The notes under the pieces were generated by a model that searched no databases, was not told where the DNA came from, and saw only the letters and a list, made by a program, of their open reading frames with translations. 55,591 nucleotides of DNA from Mansonella perstans (lineage: Eukaryota > Nematoda > Chromadorea > Rhabditida > Onchocercidae), in the NCBI GenBank assembly GCA_037074765.1, contig JBAMDO010000294.1, positions 1 through 55,591 on the forward strand, given 5' to 3'. Position 1 is the stretch's first letter. Every line of letters begins with the position of its first letter. Both the position numbers and the translations under genes were made by a program. Below, one piece after another: positions 12,946 through 23,899 of the stretch.

Positions 12946-12948
12946 ATA

Positions 12949-13156
12949 ACGTTCTTAGTTCCAAGTATTGAATTCTTTTGTTTTATACATTGAAAGTGGG
13001 AAACATTGAGGAAAGCCCGAGTCAGAGTTCCCTTTTTCTGGTTAAGGACCAGACTCCCTGAAATCAGTTCAGCCGGAGATAGGAATGTTGTTTCTGTAAA
13101 GCGCCATGGTTCCTGTGCTGTCTTGTGTACTTTGTTCGATCCATATATTGATTTTT
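12949..13156 (-). pseudogene. coding-like ORF remnant (unrecognised)
   Basis: On the minus strand a stop-free stretch of more than 60 codons reads through EPWRFTETTFLSPAELISGS and ends ...LGTKNVIR then a stop at about 12949. Amino-acid composition is balanced and unlike the AT-noise ORFs around it. No start codon, splice-consistent partner or family was recognised. It may be a transposon fragment, an isolated exon, or a decayed gene together with the ORF at 13360. Confidence 0.25.
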
Positions 13157-13359
13157 AATTTTTGGATTTGAATTTTTCCATTTTACTGTCGGTCGTCTTA
13201 ACTGCCATGTTAAACAAAGAGCGCCTACAGTAATGAAGTAGTTCTCTGCCTATCTGCCAGTGTAATTTCTACATCTGTCTATTGTAGATTTCAACCGATT
13301 TTGTATGAATATCGAATTTAATAATATTGTAGAATGAATCCCACTGTATAAAAATAGAG

Positions 13360-13503
13360 TCAATCTTCCTGGAACAGTTTCAATGTTTTCTCCGGCGTAT
13401 CTTTCCATTTGATCTCTGCATATGTCACTTCATCAGATTTGTTCTCTATTATTCTTTCCGCTATTGCAATTTTATTTCTGCTAAAAACTTCGCAATCATA
13501 AAT
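13360..13503 (-). pseudogene. C-terminal coding-like remnant ending ...LKLFQED
   Basis: The minus strand gives 47 codons including AIAERIIENKSDEVTYAEIK and WKDTPEKTLKLFQED before a TGA at 13360-13362. The same frame continues upstream past one in-frame TGA (13504-13506) into GSGCRSNIEMAYD, as if a coding exon had acquired a nonsense mutation. The piece lies immediately left of the segmental duplication edge (about 13580) and is not repeated at copy 2. The family is unknown; VTYAEI resembles a tyrosine-based signalling motif, but that may be chance. Confidence 0.3.
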
Positions 13504-13869
13504 TCAGTCGTATGCCATTTCGATATTGCTCCTACAACCACTACCAGGAAGATTTTCTTAACCCAGAAGAATTTCCACGACAAAAAAAATTTCTTGGTGT
13601 TACGAGCTGGGGCATTTGATTAGGCTGTTTGTCATGTCCTGGCTCGTGGCACCAAAAAGTTTTTTAATGTACATTACGGTAGCGTCCTGGCTACCAATAT
13701 TTTCCACAGCTGTTCTCCACAAATATTTCAACACTATTTTCGACTTCACCAATTATTCTCTGCTGTTTGCAGTTTTGCAAAAAAAAATCAATTTTGCAGT
13801 CACCACCGTTTGGCAGATGCTTCAACCCAAACAACCTTCACGAGAATTACAGTAATTTATGCTTAACGA

Positions 13870-14290
13870 TGTAACATTTATATGGAATGTGATACCTAAA
13901 TGATGATAATGTGAAATGGTTATATCTAAATGATGATAATTATGAAATACTTATATCTAAATGATAATAAATGTGAAGTGGTTGTATCAAAATGATGATA
14001 ATTGCTGTATCAGTACTTTTCAGTATCAGTACTTTTGTACTTTTGTAGATACATATAAACAGTGATAATTAGTTATGTGGAATGATTCCATTAAAAAATG
14101 CGAATTAATGTATCAGCACCTATGTGGAATGACCATATCCAAATAATGATTCTTACTGTATCAATACATATATGAAATGATTAAACCAATTGATAAGACC
14201 TATTCTTTTAACACTGATATGATGGAATGTAATACTTTATGATAATTACTGCATCTGTATGAGATATTTATGTCGAAATGACGATACTTT
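13870..14290. repeat. degenerate minisatellite in duplication copy 1
   Basis: Repeated units of roughly 30 nt, built around TGGAATG-TTATATCTAAATGATGATAAT and sometimes followed by CTGTATCAGTAC. The same array is in copy 2 at 24255-24670 with small differences. No coding potential. Confidence 0.75.
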
Positions 14291-14788
14291 AATTGTTATT
14301 TAAATGTCATTACTACGCACATGTTTAGATAATGTGCGATTACGTTTACAATCAAAACAAATAAAAGCAAAAATTTTTGCATATTTGTAAATTCAAAGTG
14401 TAATTGAAAAAGACTGTAAAATGAAATTTGAAATGATATAAAAACAAAACAAATTTCATTTCAAGTCGTTCATTTCATATTTTAATTCATCTACTGATTC
14501 GGTGTTCATGTCATCCGTTATAACTCATTAGGTAATTAAAGAAGTGAGCGTCTAATTTACAACTAACAATGTTATGGCAATGGATGTTATGGCAGTCTTC
14601 AGCAAAGGAAACAACACCAAAACATTACGCACAAGTTCATATTTGCTGTTTATTTTTTGATGAATTAAATTTATGTGTGAAAATTTGAAATTGAATTATA
14701 TAAACTTAAAAGTGATTTTCAATTCTTGTTCGTTAAGTTATCAAATTATAAGTTCGATTTTTTTACGTAAATAAATTGAATTTCCAAG

Positions 14789-14890
14789 GTATTCAAAGAA
14801 CGTTCATTACGTGAAGCGTTTGTACTTGATCCAGTTAAAATGGCTGTTTCACCGGACGGCAAATATGTCTTCATAATTGGTAGTCGAAAA
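14789..14890 (+). pseudogene. duplicated exon copy, not joined to a gene
   Basis: This 102-nt exon is identical to 25169-25270: acceptor TTTCCAAG, 34 codons in phase 0 including VKMAVSPDGKYVFIIG, donor GTTAGT. In copy 2 the next exon follows at 25973; downstream of copy 1 no equivalent exon (starting IVMTAESAP) exists before copy 2. Copy 1 is therefore either a stranded exon copy or an alternative upstream exon of the same gene, separated from the rest by an intron of more than 10 kb that would contain several small genes. A transcript skipping one copy would keep frame, since both boundaries are phase 0. Confidence 0.6.
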
Positions 14891-15920
14891 GTTAGTTCAT
14901 ATAAAAAAAAAAAAAGAAGTAAATAAAGCAATTGTGCGCTATCAAATAATGCATTTTTTAAAATTAAAAATAGATTTGAATTTTTATAGATTTAATTTTG
15001 ATTTTTTTTGAACTTTTGTCTAGATTTGAATTTTTAAATTTACTGGAATTAATATTGAAAATTGAAACGGACAAATTTTTTGTGATCTATTAAAAAGGTT
15101 TGGGGAACTCTGTGAAAATATTGGAAAAAAAAGACTAAGTTACATTGTTTTACAACATTCCGATCATATCATCATCATCACTAATTAAAATATCCTCTGG
15201 TGATCACTTATATCATTGTAACATATGGTTATTTATTTTATCGGTTACTATCATTTGCACGATCATATTATTATTATTATTACTAATTATTATTGTTGTT
15301 ATTATTTTCTTCCCTTATTTTCTAATATATTTAGAAAAGTTCGATTTTTTTTGTATCATTACTTGATAAGTTCAATTGAGATTATTAATGAAAAGTTCTG
15401 TTATCTTTATAAAATCAACTTTTCATAATCCGATATGGCTAATTTTCTCCCCTTCTCATCTGCTTATACTGCTTATTTTAGAATAGGTTTTATTTTTACA
15501 GTTTTAATTAACTACTCTATGGCGTCGCTTTTTTTTGTGCAAATATTGCAGCATTTTTAAACGAATCAGCAAGTCGTAATACTGCAATAGTAAAATAAAA
15601 CATACTGAAGCTATTAAAATCAACAAACTATTGAGAAAACAAGTCACGAGTACAAAAAAATACCTTTGACTAAGCAGTCTTATGAAATGCTGTCATCTAT
15701 CAACAAGGAAGAAAGAATAATTTAGAAATAGCTACATATTGTTTCATTTGTTCGAAATCTAAAAAAATAAGCAATGTGAACATGTCTGTATTACTTATTT
15801 CATTTACTTTTGACCATTACCAGTATATAGTCAACATAATGAAAAATATTTTCGGAAAATCGGAAACAGAAAATAATTAAAACGTTGTTTACTATTTCCC
15901 GAGTTTATTATAGGAATAAA

Positions 15921-16067
15921 ATGTTTTCAATTCTTTTTTTTGCAGTTATTTTGCAATTTTACAGGATAAATTTTATTTCGCTGAAAGGAGAAATTGAACT
16001 GATCAAAAATCTCGATACAGTTGCTTTGAAATTGTGCTTATTAGCATACAGTCCCACTATTCAGTAG
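15921..16067 (+). CDS. candidate small secreted peptide, 48 aa
   Basis: ATG at 15921 lies 7 nt behind a TTTATTATAG acceptor (ends 15913), suiting spliced-leader addition. The protein begins with the hydrophobic stretch MFSILFFAVILQF followed by a basic-hydrophilic segment and ends ...LAYSPTIQ. No family is recognised and the mature part would be about 30 residues. It is the first of four small secreted candidates between the two duplication copies. Against it: the length is short, and an N-terminal hydrophobic run is easy to obtain by chance in T-rich DNA. Confidence 0.25.
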   Translation: MFSILFFAVILQFYRINFISLKGEIELIKNLDTVALKLCLLAYSPTIQ

Positions 16068-16328
16068 AAAAAGAGGCGAAACTGATCTGAAATTAATTCA
16101 TTGTATATTTGCATTGCTTCTCACAAATAAATTCAGTTTTCGTTTTTGATGTTGAAAAAATCGGAAAGTCGCAATGTTCAATGTGATATAATAATTTTTG
16201 GAATTTTTGATTTATCAGCTCTCATCCATTAGATTAGACCACGAAGCTTATTAAATTTAGATTTTACTCATCAAAATATAAATTTGTATTTAAATTGCCT
16301 ATCTTTTCATTCAGATACGATTGGAACG

Positions 16329-17048
16329 ATGAAAAACGTTCGGTTTCCACTCTTCATATCACCCTTACTCCTTTGTATTCTTGGCACATTCACATTATTA
16401 ATATCGTCGCACAGATCACCGCCGGTATTTTTTTATTAATTCACATTGCTTTCATGATCGCATAAAGTGAAAAGTGAAAACAAAAAAGTGATCAAAAACC
16501 GAAAATTTAAAAACTACTCAAAAGTAACTTAAATCTTTGAAGCTAATGATTTGTGCTTTGAGATTAATAAGGATCATGAGATTTACGATATTTTTACGAG
16601 AGATGACATTGACGTTGACGGTATTGCTGATGACGATGTTGTCAATAACGATGTTATTGATGACGATGTTGTCAATAACGATGTTATTGATGACGATGTT
16701 GACATTGACACCAGTGACGTTATCGATGATGGCGTCGACTATTACGATACTTTTTTCGATGACATGGGAAGACGGAGAAAAGCAATCGCTTTCATTCGAA
16801 ATACAACGATTGATGACGCTTCTCCGCGTGTTAAATTAATCCTCCATGAATTGAAAACTAATGGATTCATCAATGATACAGTGCAACCGTGGATGTGAGT
16901 TACCGTCGATATTGTTTTGTAAATACACTGCTGATGGTGTTTTAATTACACTGCTTAATAATCACACTGTTGCAGAAGTGGTAAATCTCTTACAATCAGA
17001 TTGTCTTGGAACACTAATGGCGTTGTCGACGGTGCTGATATCTTGTGA
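16329..17048 (+). CDS. predicted secreted acidic repeat protein, 156 aa
   Basis: Proposed exons 16329-16374, 16543-16894 and 16976-17048; all phases close (1, 2). The ATG follows a strong TTTTCATTCAG acceptor by 14 nt, as in trans-spliced worm genes. The N-terminus (MKNVRFPLFISPLLL) is signal-peptide-like. Exon 2 carries a very acidic region with a 10-residue unit DDDVVNNDVI encoded by a 30-nt DNA repeat (16629-16700), then a basic GRRRK site and a folded-looking tail. Exon 2 ends at a perfect GTGAGT donor (16895), and exon 3 follows CTGTTGCAG, ending ...NTNGVVDGADIL. The first donor (T|GTATTC at 16374) is the weakest point: the alternative CCG|GTATTT at 16424 shifts exon 2 into a different long frame (see findings). 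No family recognised. GRRRK could be a dibasic processing site; that is inference. Confidence 0.45.
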
Positions 17049-17992
17049 TAATTCCAAGTTTTTTATGAGTGGAAACCGATTCCGTGAAATTAAATGATGC
17101 TCGTTGTTGAATAAAATTGAAACTTTTGGATATTAAATCATTTTACGGCAGTACAATGCAGTCAATCTCAACTAGGCAGCTATGAAAGATCAGTTGGCCA
17201 TTAGGATTTGATGAAGTGCGGAAAATCGATGGCTAAATGTGACAGGTATGATAAGCAAAATAATAGTATAAACGAAGCGCAGATGATCAGAGGCCTCATT
17301 AATCCGTATTAATCGTTTTTTCCTTTTGCTTTTGCATTTACGAAGAAATCAGACGAAATAGACATTCTCTAATAGCAAAGACCTTTCTCCATTTATTCGA
17401 CGACGATTTACTGGACACAACAAGATCAGAAAATCTCTCGACGATAATCCTATGACAGCTAATAACAAATCAAGTAATTTAGACTACATGTTGTTCTGTT
17501 CAGTAAATTGCAGCCAATTAAACTGAAACTTTTTATTTATACTCAAACATTTGCGTGTTTTAGATTTAAAGCCGATTAAAATTATTGTAAATATTTCAGC
17601 TATATGATGTCCTTTTTTATAATAAGTGTAACTCTAATTAAACGGAATTAACTCAGGTAATTAATTGGAAAAAAGCATTGATACCTGAGCAATCAATGAA
17701 TAGTTCGGTGAAAGGAGTTCTAAATAAAATTCAATTTCGTCGATTGAAACATTACAGAAGCTCTCATCATGTTCAAGTATTATTTTAAATTCCAAAGCTT
17801 TCGACATCTCTGCAGTTATTTGGCGGTTAATAACTTTTATGGTTAGACGAGTTCAATAAAATGCAATAAAACCAATACGATATGCAATAAAACCAGTTAC
17901 AAGGAGGATAAATGGGGATATTAATTATTTAAAGATTTGCAGAATGAATTACAGTAAGATCTGATATATCTATTTTTTCAAAAAATTTCAGA
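17049..17992. other. intergenic AT-rich DNA
   Basis: No gene supported. An acceptor (AAATATTTCAG, ends 17599) is followed 4 nt later by an ATG and a 15-codon hydrophobic ORF, too short to call. Confidence 0.5.
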
Positions 17993-18004
17993 TTTGTTAC
18001 AATA

Positions 18005-18267
18005 ATGCATTGGGAGCTAATTATTGTTCTTGTTTCTGCATTTGGTAAAATGCTTTGCCATCTATAACAATGGCAATTATTGATAGCAAAGCTCAAAGTG
18101 AAAGAGCAGATGACATGCGACAAGAAGGAACTTCTGAAGTTTCGTCTGTTAAAACAATAAGTGCGAAGAATTTTAGTGATGTGGAAAATGAAAATTTCAC
18201 TGAAATCTATTATTTTGTGCATCGAAGTAGTAGTTCGTTAAAAAAGGAAAGCCAAAAGACGAGTTAA
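18005..18267 (+). CDS. candidate small secreted protein, about 66 aa
   Basis: An AAATTTCAG acceptor ends at 17992 and an ATG follows at 18005. Exon 1 (18005-18044) encodes MHWELIIVLVSAF, a compact signal peptide, and ends at G|GTAAAA. Exon 2 is taken to start at 18110 (after GAGCAG), giving DDMRQEGTSEVSSVKTISAK and ending ...KKESQKTS at 18267. Phase closes (1). The mature part is hydrophilic and Ser/Glu/Lys rich, with one N-glycosylation motif (NFT). The 65-nt intron with a purine-rich acceptor is weak, and a second acceptor at 18086 would suit another frame. No family recognised; the context is the cluster of small secreted candidates between the duplication copies. Confidence 0.35.
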
Positions 18268-21200
18268 GTGACTAGTTGTCAACAAATGGGAAATAAGTAA
18301 AAATGTAAGCAATTAATAATCATTTATTACAAGCAATTCAAGTAACTTTAATAAATGTGCAGTTTGGCGGTCTGCACATTTTAATTTTATAAGGTAAGTG
18401 ATCAGTCCATCGCTTACTGTACAAAACCGCGAAAAAAGCAAATCTCACTGCTTTTTGGAATAAAAAAACAAAAGAAATGAAATTTAAAAGAAATGAAATG
18501 ACAAGTTTTTGCATATATGCATATGCCTTGTTTCAGGTTTTCATTCTGTGAAATGCTTCTCTCTTAGATTCTTATTACAATTCATTTATGAACAATTTTA
18601 GTGCAGTTAAAAGGCATCAAAGTACAAGGAATGAGACTTAAGGAAGTGTATATCAAGAATGATTAAATATAAAAGATTTATACGATTCGATGATACTGAT
18701 TTAATTGAAGATAGCATTCACGTTAATCTGTCTTTTACAATATCTGTCTGATTGCTTGTGTTTTTTCGATCCTTCAAAAAAGCTACAATTAAAGTTTAGC
18801 TATAAATTTATGCTTTGAATCGAAATAATTTGCAACTGCTTGCTTTAACTAATAATCATTCTTTAACGGAAATTTTTTTCAAGAACAGAAAGGAATGGAA
18901 ATCAAACTTTATGGGAATAATAAACACAATTCCACGAAAAAATATTGCAACAACTATTAAAGATAAATGTAAACTTGATGCTTCTAACAGCCTAAAATGC
19001 TTGTTAAATTTTTGTTTTTTTTTTTTTTTTTTTCACACAAACAGACAGACTCGCATAGACAGAAGGACAGACACACACACAGGCGAATACTCTGATAAGT
19101 GTAGAAAAGTACAGGATGTACAGAAAATATTTTTTGCAACTATGCTACAATGCACTGTCGTAAAAAATAAGCAAAATTGAATATCCATAAGTAATAAATT
19201 CATTTCATGAAAATATTCAGAAAGTTATTACCAGAAGAATCCTGGACAAGAGGAGTTTATGAACGAATGATTGAATTAACGAGAAAAGCCATGAGACGAG
19301 TCATTGTAGAAGAGAATTAAAAACTTTAGGAGTAGAATCAAAAAATATCACTAATACTTTTCCGTCAATTTACGTAAAAAAATTATTAACAGAAATCATG
19401 ATTCTCAAACAGAAACCATGATCATATGTTATAAAGCAGTAAATAAAATGTTATCCGATATGTGATCTCTATTTCCAGAATAATTAAAATTATCAAAATA
19501 ACTTTTAAAGTATAAAATATTATTCAACGCTGCATTGAAATGATGCATGATCTAAAAAATAGAATACTTTATTCAAAAATTAAATTTGAATTGAAATTTT
19601 AAATCATGAATCTTTTCTTTCGAATAAGACATCTGTATATTGCAACACTTTCATTTGATAAATGTATCATCAATTTTATCAAAAATAATGCCAAAGCAAT
19701 GTTACTAGTACTCAACTGAGTTCTTAAGTAAGGACGTTTCGCGAGCAAACAATAAACAACTTTATCAATTCCTTTTTTAAGCTTCCTCTTTTTAAAGCGA
19801 CAATCATTTTCACAAAAGTGAGCGCCAATTGTTTCCTTCAACAAGCACTCGTTACTTTTGAATTTTATTACCAGGAAGATTGTTCGTTTAATAACATCAG
19901 CTATTTAATATTTTGGAGATTCCACTGTTAAATAATACAAATTAATTAATGTTGTCAATTTTTGAACTTCTAGTGCTTCTCCTTTCTCCTTCTCCAAAAC
20001 TTTATTTATTCATAAACTAGTTATTAGGATTGATACATTTAAATAATAATTGTTAGATGATTCAGTAAATTTTGCTGATAGACAAGTAATTATAACCAAT
20101 CAATGGAATTTACCGAAACTAATTCGATTTCTTTTATCAATTATTTAAATAAATGAACCAATGGAATTGTTTATCATAAATGTCAAATATTTTAACAATT
20201 AAAATCTTAATTAAATAGTCAGAGCAAATAAGCAAATCGTTTCTTGTGACATTATCAGTAATTCAAATAAACAATTTCAATGTGAAACAAATACTTGACG
20301 TTAATCGCTTGGTTTTAATCAACAAATTATAAAATTGTTCATTTTTTTTCATTGCAAAAAAAAGGAGAAACAAACACTATAAACTAATGTAAATGTCTCA
20401 TAGCTTACAGTATGAACTAAATTGCTAAATTATATGTATAAATAATGGTTGTATATTTCTGCCAAATTAAACAGCCAATTTTATGAAATTAAACAAAATA
20501 TTGCAAGTTATTAAAGGTTAATCACTTCACTCAATTGCATTACAGATTGTAAATATTCAAGGAAATGTAATCCGATTAATTACAAAAACAATCCTGGAAT
20601 CAAGAAACATATCATTAGTATTTTATTATCAGGACTATATAATATTGCTAGTTTCAATCAATAATCATTAACCTTAACTATTATGATAAACAAATTTAGA
20701 ATCTCGATGACTGTATTAAAAGAATGTTAATTTTTTATTTTTTTTTTGCATGTTTGTTACGTTTATTATTCCTGCAAGCTTCACAGGCAGTATTCATACT
20801 CAAAAATAATACTCAAGTTATCGATCCAAAGAGCAATGCGAATTAAAACTGCATTTTGATGAATTGTTTGCAGTAAGTCTGCATTAAGTTTGAAGTTATT
20901 ATCAGTTTTCCTGCAAACTAATCATTTAATATAATTGTAGTAATTCAAACGAAATATTGAGTATTTAAGCAGATTGAATCTTCAAATTTATCATTATTTA
21001 TCATTTAATGCAATATTTTGGATCAGAAATAAATTTTAGTAGATGTAGAAATAAGGATGACAAATGTTTCATTTTAATAACAGGTTTTCTGCTTTTTAAT
21101 AATAGGATTTTAATAACACGTTCTTTATCAATTGAAATAATTTTTTTCGTTACAGTATCATTTTATAAAGTGATAAAATTGAAAATTTTTAATTTCTATT

Positions 21201-22694
21201 CAATGTTTTATCTTTTTAAAAGAAAAAAAAAACTGCGTAATATAATAACTGAATAACTGAATTTTTTTACATACACTCAATAACTGAATTTTTTTACATA
21301 CAATTTAACAGAATGAATTGTGTTCAATAACTGTCCTTTTCTGGCGATATTCTCTAACCTTTGGATCTCAAAATTTCTTTCAGTTATGATCGAAATTCCA
21401 TATCAAATCGATAAGCATATTTTTGTTGGAAGGCAATAGTAAATTGTGGAATTGAAATATTTGAAAGCAGTGCATCAGTAGGTGAAATTCCATCAATGGC
21501 ACTCTGCTCAGGAAGGTTTCACAGATGCTGATTAAAAGCTGAGCTTCCTGAGGACTATCCAAAGTTGCTACTTTGTATTTTAACGGTTCATTTTTTCCAT
21601 TGACACTGTGAATTCTGCGAAACCTAAAAGTTTCAAATTACACGAAACCTAAATTTTTTAATGCAAAGATTATGACAAATTGTTTTTGTCCAAGCGTGCT
21701 TAAATTATCAAAAATCGCTGCAGAGCTCATCGGTATTTTTTACCTACTTGTCTGCTGAATTTGAATATGTACTGAAAATAGGTTGATAGTTCTTTGTAAT
21801 TTATTTTAAATGTAATGTGATAGATTTATTTTTGTCGATATTTGAATGACGACTTTTCAAATTATGCTGATAATTAGGAAATATGCTAGAGAATGCTAAT
21901 TGCGAGACAAAAGTTTTATAGCAAAGACGATCACTTTACAGCAAAAGCTAAAAGCAAAACATAGAACATAATAATTAACAATGTATTTTATATCGTTCAC
22001 TTTTTTTAAGCAATAATATGATATCTTAAAAATATTAAGTTTAGGTCTAACGAATCACATTGATCATTTACTTGAACTAGTTGCAGTCACCCGAGAAACT
22101 TTCAGTTGTTTGCTCAATCCTTCTTGATCGCTCGATATTCATTATCAAATTTCACTGATTTGCGCAGAATTTTTAAAAAAAATCTCCGGTGAAATATCTT
22201 CTTGTTTATCAGTGATACAGAAAAAGAGTGCAATATTCACATAAACAGAAAGTGACGAAGAGTTGACATGTCAACGATTGAACGAATTTTTGATCCATAC
22301 CTTATTCATTGAATAATTTTACCTAAGTTCTTTAATCCAACACTAGTACTGAATGATTCCCATATTGTTGCGGAAATTTTTAATTAGTTTTCCTCTTAAT
22401 AAATTTCGGCATGCAACAATTAAATCAATTGCATTTTTTTAAATTGATCTTTCTTTAATAATTAAGATCCAGGTGAAAAAACAGCGTAAGCATCTTCAAT
22501 GTTGTCCTTATGAATTCTTAAATTTTTACTCGATACGATATTAATGTAGCTACAAGTAATGACAGATGAAGTGACACGAATTGCAGTAATATTTACTGTA
22601 ATCATATACAATAATAACACGGAATCATATACAAATGCAGGAACTCATGTACGGTAATAATAGTAAAAAACAGTTTTTTTTTGCAATTTTCAGG
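18268..22694. other. AT-rich intergenic DNA holding dispersed repeats
   Basis: No gene supported. Contains an imperfect CAGACAGACA/CACACA run (19039-19082), a member of the dispersed repeat family (about 19095-20120) and a second short repeat (20998-21060) that recurs at 38452-38520. ORFs here are either AT noise or translations of the repeat family. Confidence 0.55.
19095..20120. repeat. dispersed repeat family, member 1
   Basis: Pieces match 40125-41110 and 49970-51920 in the same order and orientation: TATCCATAAGTAA-AAATTCATTT with AGGAGTTTATGAA (shared with member 3), and AAGCTTCCTCTTTTTAA with CGACAATCATTTTCAC, GGAAGATTGTTC and CCAAAACTTTATTTATTCATAAA (shared with member 2). On the minus strand, members 1 and 2 conserve a short ORF beginning MLK-TI-A and containing FCENDCR-KKRKLKK. 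Confidence 0.75.
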
Positions 22695-23056
22695 CCAAAA
22701 AGTTGTCGCGTTGCATAAATAACTGAACTCTTACCGTCATGTCAATGGAACAAATTATTTTGTTCAACTTTCTGCTTTGCGTCATTTTGGCTCGGAATGA
22801 AACGTTTTCTGTACTTAATCTCGGCATCAATGAAATTAACACAAATGTTGATCATCCTGGTTACATGCAACAAGATGTTTTGAACCGTGTTCAACAACTC
22901 ACCGCTCCTGCATCCGATCAACTAGACGATGTGAGTAATGATTTCTCAAATAACTTTGATATCTCTGACGATTGCGATTTGGAGTCAATACTTGACAATT
23001 GTGATTTGAAGTCACTTGACAATTGCGACCGTGATAGTGATACATACAGTAGTTAA
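22695..23056 (+). CDS. predicted secreted Asp/Asn/Cys-rich protein, 105 aa
   Basis: A strong acceptor (TTTGCAATTTTCAG, ends 22694) precedes a 44-nt leader and the ATG at 22739. The N-terminus (MSMEQIILFNFLLCVILA) is a good signal peptide. After a neutral middle with QQDVLNRVQQL, the C-terminus holds three near-repeats DDCDLES, DNCDLKS and DNCDRDS spaced about 10 residues apart, giving three evenly spaced cysteines in an acidic background. The unspliced ORF stops at 23056. However, CTAGACGAT|GTGAGT at 22930 is an excellent donor, so the repeat region may be intronic in some transcripts. No family recognised. Start coordinate includes the presumed leader. Confidence 0.45.
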
Positions 23057-23899
23057 CGGGGAAATAATAATGAAGAATCACAAAATGGCGCTTTGCTCGT
23101 ACTCTTACATTTCACTGATACCACTCAGTTCTGGTGAGTTGAGGACAAGAGCAATGAAGTGTCGAAAAAAGAAACTAATCTCATCACGACAGAATGATCG
23201 CTGTTATCTGTTCCTCGAATTTATTCCGTAAGAGGTAATATTGAGATCGAACTTTCTGCTTCTATTATTTGCAAACAAAATAAATAGTTTTGAGCAATTT
23301 AAGTAAAATATTATTTTATGCCACGGGCAGTTTTCAAAATTAATATTAATTGTTAACTTAATTGTCATGCAGATGATTTCAGATAAAGACGAATACAAAT
23401 GTCGTATACAAAAAAAAATTTCTAAATGGAAGTCGGATATTTGCCTATTCCTAAGTATTTTTAAGTATGGCTTTTAATTTGGAAATTAAACAAAAATTTA
23501 ACTTAGAAAAAACGGAAGAAATAACAACAATTGGGGTGTTAGATGTACAATTTAGACTCGAAATCCTTTCATTCTCTGAATGTGCTTATAAATGTGAGCT
23601 GTCCCACTTCTTCATCTCATCATTCAATTGTCCGCAATAGGTCTTAACATATTTTACTGGTTGTGCTGATGAAAGACTGAGGTTTGCCAATTACGCATTA
23701 TCATCACTTTTCTCATCTCTGCTTTAGCATCTCTTAAATTTTGTGCGTTGAAGTTAGAAAATGTCCCAAAGTTCAATATAGTCGATAGCTTATCATAAGC
23801 TTATAGATCAGGCAGCAGATTAGACAGTCGATGCAGTCTACAATCATGAAAATCGTACTTCGGTGCTTTATATAATTATGATTCTTCCTAATTTTTGTT
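23057..23899. other. intergenic DNA
   Basis: No gene supported. A possible alternative terminal exon for the preceding gene (SNEVSKKETNLITTE, 23151-23198) would fit phase 0 from the donor at 22930, but its acceptor is poor. Confidence 0.4.

Larger units (their letters stand above)
13580..15425 (+). repeat. segmental duplication, copy 1
   Basis: Aligns in the same orientation with 23900-25955. Homology begins at ACAAAAAAAATTTCTTGGTG and fades after TGTATCATTA-TTGATAA-TTCAATTGAG. The central 400 or so nt (14488-14900 against 24868-25280) show no difference that I can see, including intron sequence, so the event is recent or has been homogenised. Copy 1 lacks about 62 nt present in copy 2 (about 24085-24148) and lacks the large ATT array of copy 2. 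It contains a 22-nt-arm hairpin at its left edge, a degenerate minisatellite (13870-14290) and the duplicated exon 14789-14890. Confidence 0.9.
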
